Shown here piece after piece: positions 1 to 8,446 of a DNA stretch of 64,000 nt. Numbering within the stretch: position 1 is the stretch's first letter; every line of letters starts with the position of its first letter. Position numbers and translations under genes: made by a program. The DNA is taken from assembly GCF_020523795.1 (NCBI RefSeq), contig NZ_JAJALI010000002.1, positions 555,690 through 619,689 of the forward strand. The letters are read 5' to 3'. The notes under the pieces were generated by a model. It had not been told where the DNA came from. It saw only the letters and a program-made list of their open reading frames with translations, and did no database searches. The stretch is from Ancylobacter sp. Lp-2. Lineage in GTDB: Bacteria; Pseudomonadota; Alphaproteobacteria; Rhizobiales; Xanthobacteraceae.

Positions 1-613
1 CCGCCTGCTCCAGCGTCTTGCCGGCCGCCACCTCATCCTTGAGCATCGCCGCGACGCCTTCCGACAGCGTCGGCCCGGGCAGGATGGAATTGACCGTCAC
101 GCCGGTGCCCGCCATGCGCTTCGCCAGCCCGCGCGCCACCGCGATGTCGGCGGTCTTGCTGACGCCGTAATGGATCATCTCGACGGGGATGTTGAAGCCG
201 GATTCCGAGGAGAGGAACAAGACGCGCCCCCAACCCTTCTGCGCCATCCCCGGCAGATAGGCGCGCGCCACGCGCACCGACGCCATCACGTTCACCTGCC
301 AGTGACGCTCCCACACCTCGTCGTCGGCCTCGAAGAAATCGAGCGGCTGGAAGATGCCGAGATTATTGACCACGATGTCGAAGGCCGGCTCGGCCGCGAC
401 CAGTGCCTTCGCGCCTTCCGCCGTCGCGAGGTCGATCGCCTGGCCACGCGCGCTTCCGCCCAGCCGCGCCACGGCGGCGTCGACCTTGGCCTGCGTGCGC
501 CCATTGATCACCACCGTGGCGCCCACGTCGTGCAGGCCCTTGGCGATGGCGAACCCGATGCCTTCCGTGGAGCCGGTGACGAGGGCAGTCTTGCCCGAAA
601 GATCGATCTTCAT
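1..613 (-). CDS. SDR family oxidoreductase (3' end outside window)
   Basis: The reading frame starts at the ATG whose first base is 613 and runs off the left edge after about 204 codons, so the C-terminus is missing. The N-terminus has the Rossmann motif TGSTEGIG, followed by NNLGIF (the NNxG motif) and YGVSK, the Tyr-x3-Lys catalytic pair of classical short-chain dehydrogenases. The part after the active site reads NSILPGPT, a common SDR feature. It is a cytoplasmic NAD(P)-dependent oxidoreductase of unknown substrate. It lies downstream of the RND efflux operon but beyond that operon's terminator, so it is probably a separate transcription unit. The family assignment is firm; the substrate cannot be inferred. 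Confidence 0.9.
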   Translation of the reverse strand, partial: MKIDLSGKTALVTGSTEGIGFAIAKGLHDVGATVVINGRTQAKVDAAVARLGGSARGQAIDLATAEGAKALVAAEPAFDIVVNNLGIFQPLDFFEADDEVWERHWQVNVMASVRVARAYLPGMAQKGWGRVLFLSSESGFNIPVEMIHYGVSKTADIAVARGLAKRMAGTGVTVNSILPGPTLSEGVAAMLKDEVAAGKTLEQA

Positions 614-741
614 GATCCATTCCCTGTTTGCGCGGAGGTGAGAAAGTCCGGCCCGTCGGCTCGCCCGCTCACCGGAGGACGTCCTGACCATAGTCCTGCA
701 TCCGGCCGGTGGATTGCCACCTCGCAGCCTCGTGACCCGAC

Positions 742-780
742 AAAAAAAGCCCGCCGGGTCCTGGGACCGGGCGGGCCTTA
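742..780 (-). terminator. Rho-independent terminator of the RND efflux operon
   Basis: Read on the minus strand, a GC-rich hairpin (arms AAGGCCCGCCCGG and the complementary CCGGCGGGCTT) is followed by a run of T. It starts about 20 bases after the stop of the RND pump gene and separates it from the SDR gene. Confidence 0.85.
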
Positions 781-799
781 AGTTGCGGTCGAACTCGGC

Positions 800-3700
800 C
801 TACTCCGCGGGATGCGGCAAGGCGACGATGGCGTGCCCGTGCTGGCGCAGCGGCCGGTTGCCGGTGAGCCGCCGCAGCAGCACGTAGAACACCGGCGTCA
901 GGAACAGGCCGAAGAAGGTGACGCCGATCATGCCGGCGAACACCGCCACGCCCATGGCGTGCCGCATCTCGGCGCCGGCGCCGGTGGAGAGCACCAGCGG
1001 CAGCACGCCCATGATGAAGGCGAAGGAGGTCATCAGGATCGGCCGCAGACGCAGTCGGGCCGATTCCACCGCCGCCTCCACCGGATTGCTGCCGGTGAAT
1101 TCCAACTCGCGGGCGAACTCGACGATCAGGATCGCGTTCTTCGCCGACAGGCCGACCAGCACCACCAGGCCGATCTGGGTGAAGATGTTGTTGTCCCCTC
1201 CCCCCATCCACACGCCGAACAGTGCCGCCAGCAGCCCCATCGGCACGATCAGGATGATCGCGATCGGCAGGGTCAGGCTTTCATACTGCGCCGCCAGCAC
1301 CAGGAAGACGAGCAACAGGGCGAGCGGGAACACCAGGAAGGACGAATTGCCGGCCAGGATCTCCTGATAGGTCAGATCCGTCCATTCGTAGTCGAAGCCG
1401 GGCGGCAGCACCTCGGCGGCGATCCGCTTGGCCGCGTCCTGCGCCTGGCCGGAAGAATAGCCCGGCGCCGGCGAGGCGTTGAAGTCGGCGGTGAGGAAGC
1501 CGTTATAGCGCATGGCGCGTTCCGGCCCCGCCGTCATCTCCACCTTGAGCAGCGCCGAGAGCGGGATCATCTCGCCCGAATCCGAGCGCACTTTCAGCTT
1601 GCCGATGTCCTCGGGCTTGGCGCGGTAGGGCGCGTCCGCCTGCACCCGCACCGAGTAGGTGCGGCCGAACTTGTTGAAGTCGTTGACATAGAGCGAGCCG
1701 AGATAGACCTGCAGCGTCTCGAACACCGACTGGATGGGCACGCCGAGCTGGCGGGCCTTGGTGCGGTCGACATTGGCGAAGAGCTGCGGCACGTTCACCT
1801 GGAAGGTGCTGAACTGGCCGACCAGTTCCGGCGCCTGCATCGCCTTGGCCATGAAGGCGTTGGAGACGCGAGCCAGTTCCTCGAAGCCGCGGCCGGCACG
1901 GTCCTCGATCTGCATCTTGAAGCCACCCACCACGCCGAGGCCCTGCACCGGCGGCGGCGGGAACATGGCGATGAACGCATCCTGGATCGCGGCGTATTTC
2001 CGGTTCAGCGACATGGCGATGGCGCCGGCGCTGAGCGAGGGATCCTTGCGCTCCTCGAAGGGCTTCAGCACCGAGAACACGATGCCGGCGCTCGACGAGT
2101 TGGAGAAGCCGGCGATCGACAGGCCGGGGAAGGCCACCGCATTCGCCACACCTGGCTCAGCCAGGGTGATCTCCGTCATGCGACGAATGACCTCCTCGGT
2201 GCGGTCGAGCGTGGCGCCGTCGGGCAGCTGGGCGAAACCGACCAGATACTGCTTGTCCTGCGCCGGCACGAAGCCGCCCGGCACCGCCTGGAACAGCCAC
2301 CAGGTGGCACCCAGCATGACGGCGTAGAAGATCATCACCACGCTCTTCACGGTGAGCACGCCGCGCACGCCGCGGCCATAGCCGGACGAGCCGCGGGTGA
2401 ACACGTAGTTGAAGCCGCGGAAGAACCAGCCGAACAGTGCGTTGATGACGCGCTGTAGGCGGTCCGGCTCGGCATGGTGCCCCTTCAGCAGCATGGCGGC
2501 CAGCGCCGGCGACAGGGTGAGCGAGTTGATCGCCGAGATCACCGTCGAGATGGCGATGGTGAGCGCGAACTGCCGGTAGAACTGGCCGCTGAGGCCGGTG
2601 ATGAAGGCGAGCGGCACGAACACCGCCACCAGCACCAGTGCGATGGCGATGATCGGACCGGACACCTCGCTCATCGCCCGGTAGGCGGCGTCGCGTGGGG
2701 AAAGCCCGTCCTCGATGTTGCGCTCGACGTTCTCCACCACCACGATGGCGTCGTCGACGACGATGCCGATGGCCAGCACCAGGCCGAACATGCTCAGCGC
2801 GTTGATCGAGAAGCCGAAGACATACATCACCGCGAAGGTGCCGACGATGGAGACCGGCACGGCGAGCAGCGGGATGATCGAGGCACGCCAGGTCTGCAGG
2901 AACACCACGACGACGATGACCACCAGCAGCACCGCCTCGAACAGCGTGTGCACGACGGCCTCGATGGAGGCGTCGACGAAGCGGGTGGTGTCGTAGACGA
3001 TCTCGTAGCCGACGCCGTCCGGCATGGTCAGCTTGACCTCGTCCATCGTCTTGCGGACGTTCTCGGCGATCTCCAACGCGTTGGAACCCGGCGCCTGGAA
3101 CACGCCGATGCCCACCGCCTGCTTGTTGTCGAGCAGGGCACGCAGCGCATAGTCGGAGGCGCCGAGTTCCATACGGGCGACGTCGCGCAGGCGCACCACC
3201 TGTCCGTCGGCGCCGGTCTTCACGACGATGTCGCCGAACTCCTCCTCGGTCTCGAGGCGGCCCTGGGCATTGACGGTGAGCTGAAGCTCCACCCCCTGCG
3301 ACGCTGGCGAGGCGCCCACCGTGCCGGCAGCCGCCTGCACGTTCTGGGCGCGGATCTCGTTGACGACGTCGCCGGCGGAGAGCCCGTGCTCGGCGATCTT
3401 CTGCGGATCCAGCCAGACGCGCATCGAATAGTCGCCGGCGCCGAAGATATCGACCTGGCCGACGCCGGAGATGCGCGCCAGCCTGTCCTTCACGTTCAGC
3501 ACCGCATAGTTGCGCAGATAAGTGGTGTCGTAGCGGTCATTGGGCGAGACGAGATGCACCACCATGATGAAGTTAGGGGAGCTCTTCGCCGTGGTCACGC
3601 CGAGGCTACGCACCTCTTCAGGCAGACGCGGCTCGGCCTGGCTGACGCGGTTCTGCACCAGTTGCGTCGCCTTGTCCGGGTCGGTGCCGAGCTTGAAGGT

Positions 3701-3982
3701 GACGGTGAGCGTCATCGCGCCGTCGGTCGTGGCCTGCGAGGACATGTAGAGCATGTCCTCGACGCCGTTGATCTGCTCCTCGATGGGCGTGGCCACCGTG
3801 GCAGCGATGACCTTCGGGCTGGCGCCGGGATAGGTGGCGCGCACGATCACCTGCGGCGGCACGACCTCGGGATATTCCGAGATCGGCATCACCCGCAGCG
3901 CCAGAAGGCCGGCCACGAAGATCAAGACGGAGATAACACCGGCGAAGATCGGCCGGTCGATGAAGAATTTGGACAGATTCAT
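800..3982 (-). CDS. RND multidrug efflux pump, inner-membrane permease (AcrB/MexB, HAE1 type)
   Basis: A 1060-residue protein of the usual AcrB length. It begins MNLSKFFIDRPIFAG, the standard N-terminal helix of HAE1 pumps. Two homologous halves, each with a first transmembrane helix, a large periplasmic porter loop and five further helices, are apparent. The proton-relay aspartate pair is present in helix 4 (GIVVDDAIVVVEN). It would use the proton gradient to extrude drugs or other hydrophobic compounds through a tripartite complex. A good Shine-Dalgarno (GGAGG) lies 8 bases before the ATG. The adaptor gene lies 55 bases upstream in the same direction. No outer-membrane channel gene is present in the window, so a TolC-type partner must be encoded elsewhere. 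Substrate specificity is unknown. Confidence 0.95.
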   Translation of the reverse strand: MNLSKFFIDRPIFAGVISVLIFVAGLLALRVMPISEYPEVVPPQVIVRATYPGASPKVIAATVATPIEEQINGVEDMLYMSSQATTDGAMTLTVTFKLGTDPDKATQLVQNRVSQAEPRLPEEVRSLGVTTAKSSPNFIMVVHLVSPNDRYDTTYLRNYAVLNVKDRLARISGVGQVDIFGAGDYSMRVWLDPQKIAEHGLSAGDVVNEIRAQNVQAAAGTVGASPASQGVELQLTVNAQGRLETEEEFGDIVVKTGADGQVVRLRDVARMELGASDYALRALLDNKQAVGIGVFQAPGSNALEIAENVRKTMDEVKLTMPDGVGYEIVYDTTRFVDASIEAVVHTLFEAVLLVVIVVVVFLQTWRASIIPLLAVPVSIVGTFAVMYVFGFSINALSMFGLVLAIGIVVDDAIVVVENVERNIEDGLSPRDAAYRAMSEVSGPIIAIALVLVAVFVPLAFITGLSGQFYRQFALTIAISTVISAINSLTLSPALAAMLLKGHHAEPDRLQRVINALFGWFFRGFNYVFTRGSSGYGRGVRGVLTVKSVVMIFYAVMLGATWWLFQAVPGGFVPAQDKQYLVGFAQLPDGATLDRTEEVIRRMTEITLAEPGVANAVAFPGLSIAGFSNSSSAGIVFSVLKPFEERKDPSLSAGAIAMSLNRKYAAIQDAFIAMFPPPPVQGLGVVGGFKMQIEDRAGRGFEELARVSNAFMAKAMQAPELVGQFSTFQVNVPQLFANVDRTKARQLGVPIQSVFETLQVYLGSLYVNDFNKFGRTYSVRVQADAPYRAKPEDIGKLKVRSDSGEMIPLSALLKVEMTAGPERAMRYNGFLTADFNASPAPGYSSGQAQDAAKRIAAEVLPPGFDYEWTDLTYQEILAGNSSFLVFPLALLLVFLVLAAQYESLTLPIAIILIVPMGLLAALFGVWMGGGDNNIFTQIGLVVLVGLSAKNAILIVEFARELEFTGSNPVEAAVESARLRLRPILMTSFAFIMGVLPLVLSTGAGAEMRHAMGVAVFAGMIGVTFFGLFLTPVFYVLLRRLTGNRPLRQHGHAIVALPHPAE

Positions 3983-4037
3983 AGCGTCCTCCCCCCAAAG
4001 GAGGCGAAAAACGGATCAGGTGCGAACGCGGACGACG

Positions 4038-5342
4038 TTACTGCGCGGCGACCGTGGCAGGGTCCGTCACCTTGGCGGCGGAGGCGGTTTCCATGGGCAC
4101 GACTTCCGGCGCCAGCAGCGCGCCGGGGCGCACCCGCTGCAGGCCGTTGACGACGACGCGCTCGCCGTCCTTCAGGCCGCTCGCGACCACGCGCAGCCCC
4201 CCGGTCGGCGGGCCGAGCTTCACCTCGCGATAGGCGGCCTTGCTGTCGGAATCGACGACGAAGACGAACTTCTTGTCCTGGTCGGTGCCGACGGCGCGCT
4301 CGTTGATCACCAGCGCCGGCTCGGTCTTGGCCCGGCCCATCCGCACGCGGGCGAACTGTCCGGGCACCAGCCGACCCTGCGGATTGTCGAACACCGCGCG
4401 CAGACGGAACGTGCCGGTCGCGGCATCCACCTGGTTGTCGACCAGCTGGAGATGGCCACGCATCGGCTCGCCGCCGGTGGTCGCGGTGACGATCTCGACC
4501 GGGATACGGTCGATCTCGCCGAGCACGTCGCCATCGCCGATGGTGGCCAGTGCCTGGCTCACCACGCCCTCGTCGGCGTCGAAGCTGACATAGATGGGAT
4601 CGACCGAGACCAGCGTCGTCAGCACCGGCGAGGTCGGGCCGGCGGCGACGAGATTGCCGACGGTGACGTTGAGCCGGCCGACGCGGCCGTCCACCGGCGC
4701 GCGCACCTCGGTGTAGTCGAGATCGAGCTTGGCGGTCTGCACCGCCGCCTCGGCCGCTTTCAGATTGGCCTCAGCCTCGCGGAAGCTGTTGGTGCGCTGG
4801 TCGAGGTCGCGCACCGACACCACCTTGTTGTCGACCAGTTGCTTGCCGCGGTCGAGTTCGCTGCGGGTGAACTCGACCTGAGCCGCCGAGGCCTGGCGCA
4901 GCGCCTCGGCACGGTCGAGCGCCGCCTGGAACGGATCGGGATCGATGGTGACGAGCAGGTCACCCTGCTTGACCAGCGCGCCCTCGCGGAAATGCACCGT
5001 CTTCACCGCGCCGGCAACGCGAGGCCGCACCTCGACACGCTCGACCGCCTGCAGGCGGCCGGAGAACTCGTCCCACTGCATGGTGTCGCGCGTCTTGAGC
5101 ACGGCCACCGACACCGGCGTCGCCGGCGGCTGCTGCGCCTGCCCGGCCGGCGGATCGGTGGCCAGCGCCTCGGTGATCGGCCAAGCGAGCCAGACCGCGG
5201 CGGCGGTCGCCATGCCGGCGAGCCCGAAGGCGAACCCAGCCTCGCGCCAGCGGCGGCGGTGCGGGGTCTCTCCGGCACGCGCCAGTTCGGCGCGGACGAT
5301 TTCCGGTACGGCGGAATGACTACGAGCGTGTTCGGTGCTCAT
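4038..5342 (-). CDS. RND efflux periplasmic adaptor (membrane fusion protein)
   Basis: A 434-residue HlyD/AcrA-family adaptor. The N-terminus has a cytoplasmic stretch followed by one transmembrane anchor at about residues 35-56, with no lipobox cysteine, so it is membrane-anchored rather than a lipoprotein. Next come a barrel-sandwich lipoyl half (VEVRPRVAGAVKTVHFREG), a helical hairpin (about 140-205), the second lipoyl half (TEVRAPVDGRVGRL) and a beta-barrel/membrane-proximal region. It links the RND pump encoded next to it with an outer-membrane channel. It lies 18 bases after the hydrolase-like gene and 55 bases before the pump gene, so the three genes form one operon. Confidence 0.93.
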   Translation of the reverse strand: MSTEHARSHSAVPEIVRAELARAGETPHRRRWREAGFAFGLAGMATAAAVWLAWPITEALATDPPAGQAQQPPATPVSVAVLKTRDTMQWDEFSGRLQAVERVEVRPRVAGAVKTVHFREGALVKQGDLLVTIDPDPFQAALDRAEALRQASAAQVEFTRSELDRGKQLVDNKVVSVRDLDQRTNSFREAEANLKAAEAAVQTAKLDLDYTEVRAPVDGRVGRLNVTVGNLVAAGPTSPVLTTLVSVDPIYVSFDADEGVVSQALATIGDGDVLGEIDRIPVEIVTATTGGEPMRGHLQLVDNQVDAATGTFRLRAVFDNPQGRLVPGQFARVRMGRAKTEPALVINERAVGTDQDKKFVFVVDSDSKAAYREVKLGPPTGGLRVVASGLKDGERVVVNGLQRVRPGALLAPEVVPMETASAAKVTDPATVAAQ

Positions 5343-5360
5343 GCGGCAATCTCCCGGCCC

Positions 5361-6182
5361 TCAGGCCTGAACGGATTCGGCGGCGGCGATGGAGTGCCCC
5401 GCCAGAAAGGAAGCGAACAAGGGCCGCAGCTCCTGCGCCCAACGGGGCAGGCTGTCGGCATCGGCAGAGTCTTGCGGCCAGTCCGAGGTATCGGCGATGA
5501 CATGGCTCTCGACCGGCACGCCGCAGCCCTGCAGGCGGCGCACATAGTCGAGGCTCTCGTCGCGCATCGGGCAGTCGTCCGAGGTGATGATCAGTGCCGG
5601 CGCGACGCCGCCGAGACGGCGCGAACCGAGCGGCGCGGCATAGGGGTGGGCTCCCTTGTCGGCCGAGCCGAGATAGGAATGCCAGCCATCCGCCCATTTG
5701 CAGCCGGCGGCGCCGGCCTCGGCGGCATGGATGGAGCCGGAGGCGAGGCTCGGATCCAGCATCGGCGAAATCAGGATCTGGCCGGCGACCGGCGGCTGGT
5801 GCTGGTCGCGCGCCATCAGAGTGAGGGCGGTGGCGATGTTGGCGCCCGCCTCCTCGCCGGCGACGAACAGTTTGGCCCCCCGCCCCGCCCAGCGAGCCCG
5901 CTGGCGATGCAGCAGGCCGAGCGCGGCGAAACTGACATTCAGCGCGGCGGGAAACGGATGCCGCGGCGCCAGCGGATAGTCGGCCGACACCACGACGGCG
6001 CCCGCCTCCGCCATCGCCCGGCAGATCAGCGCACTGCAATCGAGATCGCCGCAGGTGAAGGTGCCGCCATGCAGATGCAGGACGAGCGGCGCCGGCCGCG
6101 CCAGCACACCGGAACGGTAGACGCGGATCGGCAACACCGTCCCGTCGAGATCCAACCTGTCCTCGGTCCACAAAGCCGACAT
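5361..6182 (-). CDS. Alpha/beta-hydrolase-fold protein, HSL type, lacking the catalytic serine
   Basis: The start is placed at the ATG at 6182, preceded by AGGG; a GTG ten codons upstream is also open. The 273-residue product resembles hormone-sensitive-lipase-type hydrolases: it has the oxyanion HGG motif at residues 38-40 and SADYPLAPRHPFPAAL, which is typical of that family. The nucleophile elbow, normally G-D-S-A-G, reads GEEAG at 109-113, so Glu111 occupies the serine position. The acid region SDDCPMRDE (201-209) is preserved, but I see no histidine at the usual place after it (VIADTSDWPQ). It is therefore probably not a classical esterase. It is the first gene of the RND efflux operon, which suggests a binding, scaffold or regulatory role in efflux (inference). 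Confidence 0.8.
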   Translation of the reverse strand: MSALWTEDRLDLDGTVLPIRVYRSGVLARPAPLVLHLHGGTFTCGDLDCSALICRAMAEAGAVVVSADYPLAPRHPFPAALNVSFAALGLLHRQRARWAGRGAKLFVAGEEAGANIATALTLMARDQHQPPVAGQILISPMLDPSLASGSIHAAEAGAAGCKWADGWHSYLGSADKGAHPYAAPLGSRRLGGVAPALIITSDDCPMRDESLDYVRRLQGCGVPVESHVIADTSDWPQDSADADSLPRWAQELRPLFASFLAGHSIAAAESVQA

Positions 6183-6275
6183 GCGATTACCCTGGAAAAA
6201 TGGAGGCCGCACAGGCCACCCGATTTCATCCCTGTTGCGGTGCAGCGAGATGTAGACCCTCGCTCATGGTGAAAA

Positions 6276-6330
6276 AATATCGGATTCGGGATTTCATTAT
6301 TCACACAGAGAAACAATATCGGGTTTCATT
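6276..6330. promoter_or_regulatory. Direct repeats in the efflux-operon/LysR divergent promoter region
   Basis: The AT-rich 171-base gap between the two divergent starts contains AATATCGG at 6276-6283 and again at 6315-6322. CGGGATTTCATT lies at 6287-6298 and CGGGTTTCATT at 6320-6330. Repeats spaced by about 35-39 bases in a LysR divergent promoter are candidate binding sites for the LysR protein encoded at 6354. This is inferred from position and repetition only. Confidence 0.4.
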
Positions 6331-6353
6331 CGTCACAGGCGGGGACAAGGGGC

Positions 6354-7277
6354 ATGGATCAGATCGCGGCAATGCGGGCCTTCGTCCGCGTGGTCGAGGC
6401 CGGAAACTTCACCCGTGCCTCCGACCTGCTCGACATGCCCAAGCCGACGGTGACCAAGCTGATCCAGCAGTTGGAGGCGCATCTGCGCACCAAGCTGCTG
6501 AACCGCACCACGCGGCGGGTCGGCGTCACCCCCGACGGCGCGGCCTATTACGAGCGCGCCGTCACGCTGCTGTCCGATCTGGAGGAACTCGACGGTTCGA
6601 TGACGCGTTCGCAGGCCAGCCCCGCCGGGCGGCTGCGCGTCGACATCAGCACATCGCTGGCGCTGCATGTGCTGATCCCGGCGCTGCCGGACTTCCACGC
6701 CCGCTATCCCGACATCCAGCTCGATCTCGGCGTGTCGGACCGCCCGGCCGATCTGGTGGCGGAGAATATCGATTGCGCCATACGCGGCGGCGATGTGCTC
6801 GATCCCGGCCTGATCGCACGCCGGGTCGGCGAGATCGAGCTCGTGATGTGCGCCACCCCCGGCTACATCCAGCGCCACGGCATGCCCCAGCATCCGAGCG
6901 ATCTGGAGAACGGCCACCAGACCATCGCCTATTTCAGCCCGCGCACCGGCCGTCGCCTGCCTTTCGACGTCACGCGCGGCAAGGAGGCCTACGACCTCGA
7001 CCCGCCCTATGTGCTGGCGGTGAACGATTCCACCGCCTATCTCGCCGCCTGCCTGACCGGGCTCGGCATCGCGCAGTCAATCTATTCGCTGATCGAACCC
7101 TATCTGGAGGATGGCCGGCTGGTGCGCGTGCTGCCGGAATGGCGCTCGGCGCCGATCATCCTGCACGTCGTCTATTCGCCCAACCGCCATCTCAGCAGCC
7201 GGCTGCGCGTCTTCGTCGACTGGGTGGCGGAACTGCTCGCCACCTCGAACACGCTGCGGCGGCGGCCGGCGCCCTAG
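6354..7277 (+). CDS. LysR family transcriptional regulator, divergent from the RND efflux operon
   Basis: A 307-residue LysR-type regulator. The N-terminal winged helix-turn-helix (about residues 3-62, with FTRASDLLDMPKPTVTKLIQ) is followed by a substrate-binding domain (about 90-295). AAGGGG precedes the ATG. It resembles the CrgA/AaeR-like subgroup, in which a LysR gene is often divergent from an efflux or hydrolase operon. Its placement back to back with the hydrolase-adaptor-pump operon suggests that it senses an efflux substrate and controls that operon. The effector is unknown. Confidence 0.9.
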   Translation: MDQIAAMRAFVRVVEAGNFTRASDLLDMPKPTVTKLIQQLEAHLRTKLLNRTTRRVGVTPDGAAYYERAVTLLSDLEELDGSMTRSQASPAGRLRVDISTSLALHVLIPALPDFHARYPDIQLDLGVSDRPADLVAENIDCAIRGGDVLDPGLIARRVGEIELVMCATPGYIQRHGMPQHPSDLENGHQTIAYFSPRTGRRLPFDVTRGKEAYDLDPPYVLAVNDSTAYLAACLTGLGIAQSIYSLIEPYLEDGRLVRVLPEWRSAPIILHVVYSPNRHLSSRLRVFVDWVAELLATSNTLRRRPAP

Positions 7278-7388
7278 ATCCCGCGAGGCTCCCGCGCACG
7301 ACGCCGGAAGGCGCGCGAGGACTTGTCCCGGCCGGCCAGCCGAGGCTTGATGAACCTGATTCAATAATGATCGGATCAGGATTCACGC

Positions 7389-8309
7389 ATGGCCGCCTTC
7401 TCGCGCTCCGATCTCGCCGATCTCAGCACCTTCGCCGCCATCGTCCGCCACCGCAGTTTCACCGGGGCGGCGATCGAGATGGGGCTGACGACCTCGGCGC
7501 TCAGTCATGCCATCCGCCGGCTGGAGGCGCGGCTAGACTCACGGCTGCTCAATCGCACCAGCCGCTCGGTGGCGCCGACGGCGCTTGGCCTCACCCTCGC
7601 CGAGCGGCTGGGCGAAGGCTTCGACACTATCGCCGCCGCGCTGGACGAGGCCGCGGGCGAACGCGCCGCCGCCCTCGGCGAGATCCGCCTCAACGTGCCC
7701 AGCGACGCCGCGAACCTGCTGCTGCACCCGGCCCTGCCGGACTTCGTCACCCGGTTTCCGCAGACACGGCTGACCATCGCCGTGGAGGACCGGCCGGTCG
7801 ACATCGTCGCCGAAGGCTTCGATGCCGGCATCCGCTACGCCGACACCGTGCCGGAGGACATGGTGGCCATGGCGCTCACGCCGCCGCTGCGCTGGGTGAC
7901 GGTGGCCTCCCCGGCCTATCTGGCACGCGCCGGCCGCCCGACAGAACCGGCGCAGCTCACCGATCACAGCTGCCTGCGGCTGATGCTCGGCAACAATGCG
8001 GTCTATCGCTGGGAGCTCGGCGACGGCGCGCGCCTCGTCCGCCTCGATCTGCCGGGCACCCTCACCTTCAACGACACCGCGACGACCATCGACGCCGCCG
8101 TGCGCGGCCTTGGCATCGGCTATGTGCTGGAAGAACGGGTGCGCCCGCATCTCGCCGACGGCCGGCTCGAAATGGTGCTGCCGGACTGGGCCTCCACCGG
8201 CGCGGGCTTCGCCATCTACTATCCGAGCCGGCGGCAGAACCATGCGGCGCTGCGCCAGCTCGTCGAGATCATCCGCGCCGCCTGGGAGCGGCGCGCGGTT
8301 CACGGATGA
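7389..8309 (+). CDS. LysR family transcriptional regulator
   Basis: A 306-residue LysR regulator with an N-terminal HTH (FTGAAIEMGLTTSALSHAIR) and a type-2 periplasmic-binding-like effector domain. It belongs to the same broad subgroup as the preceding gene (LLNRT, VEDRPVDIVAEGFDAGIRY). It follows the first LysR gene by 111 bases, in the same direction, and may have its own promoter. Its 3' end overlaps by ten bases the 3' end of the small convergent gene at 8300-8446. The target is not evident; the SDR and efflux genes are candidates because such LysR proteins often control SDR genes, but this is only a guess. Confidence 0.88.
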   Translation: MAAFSRSDLADLSTFAAIVRHRSFTGAAIEMGLTTSALSHAIRRLEARLDSRLLNRTSRSVAPTALGLTLAERLGEGFDTIAAALDEAAGERAAALGEIRLNVPSDAANLLLHPALPDFVTRFPQTRLTIAVEDRPVDIVAEGFDAGIRYADTVPEDMVAMALTPPLRWVTVASPAYLARAGRPTEPAQLTDHSCLRLMLGNNAVYRWELGDGARLVRLDLPGTLTFNDTATTIDAAVRGLGIGYVLEERVRPHLADGRLEMVLPDWASTGAGFAIYYPSRRQNHAALRQLVEIIRAAWERRAVHG

Positions 8310-8446
8310 ACCAGCCGGCTCAACGCCATGGCGATGACGAACACCAGGCTGAGAACGACCGCCATGTGAGTGATGAACTCGTGGCCATGGCGCCAGCGGC
8401 CGTCCGGCCGGCGGCAGGAACGTCGCATCCGAAGATCGGTTTTCAT
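8300..8446 (-). CDS. 48-residue putative single-pass membrane protein, coupled to the DapA-like gene
   Basis: A small frame starts at the ATG at 8446 and shares one base with the stop of the DapA-like gene (TGATG), a layout that favours translational coupling. The product begins MKTDLRMRRSCRRPDGRW: the first 27 residues are basic, and one hydrophobic segment follows (AVVLSLVFVIAMAL, about residues 29-42). The positive-inside rule would place the N-terminus in the cytoplasm. I do not recognise a family. Its support is the coupling, the clear topology and the orientation; it has not been tested for conservation. Confidence 0.5.
   Translation of the reverse strand: MKTDLRMRRSCRRPDGRWRHGHEFITHMAVVLSLVFVIAMALSRLVHP

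Noticed and set aside
812..2458. Long open frames on the strand opposite the RND pump gene
   Set aside because: Antisense shadows of a GC-rich gene; the sequences are His-, Arg- and Gln-rich without any family motif, while the pump frame is complete.
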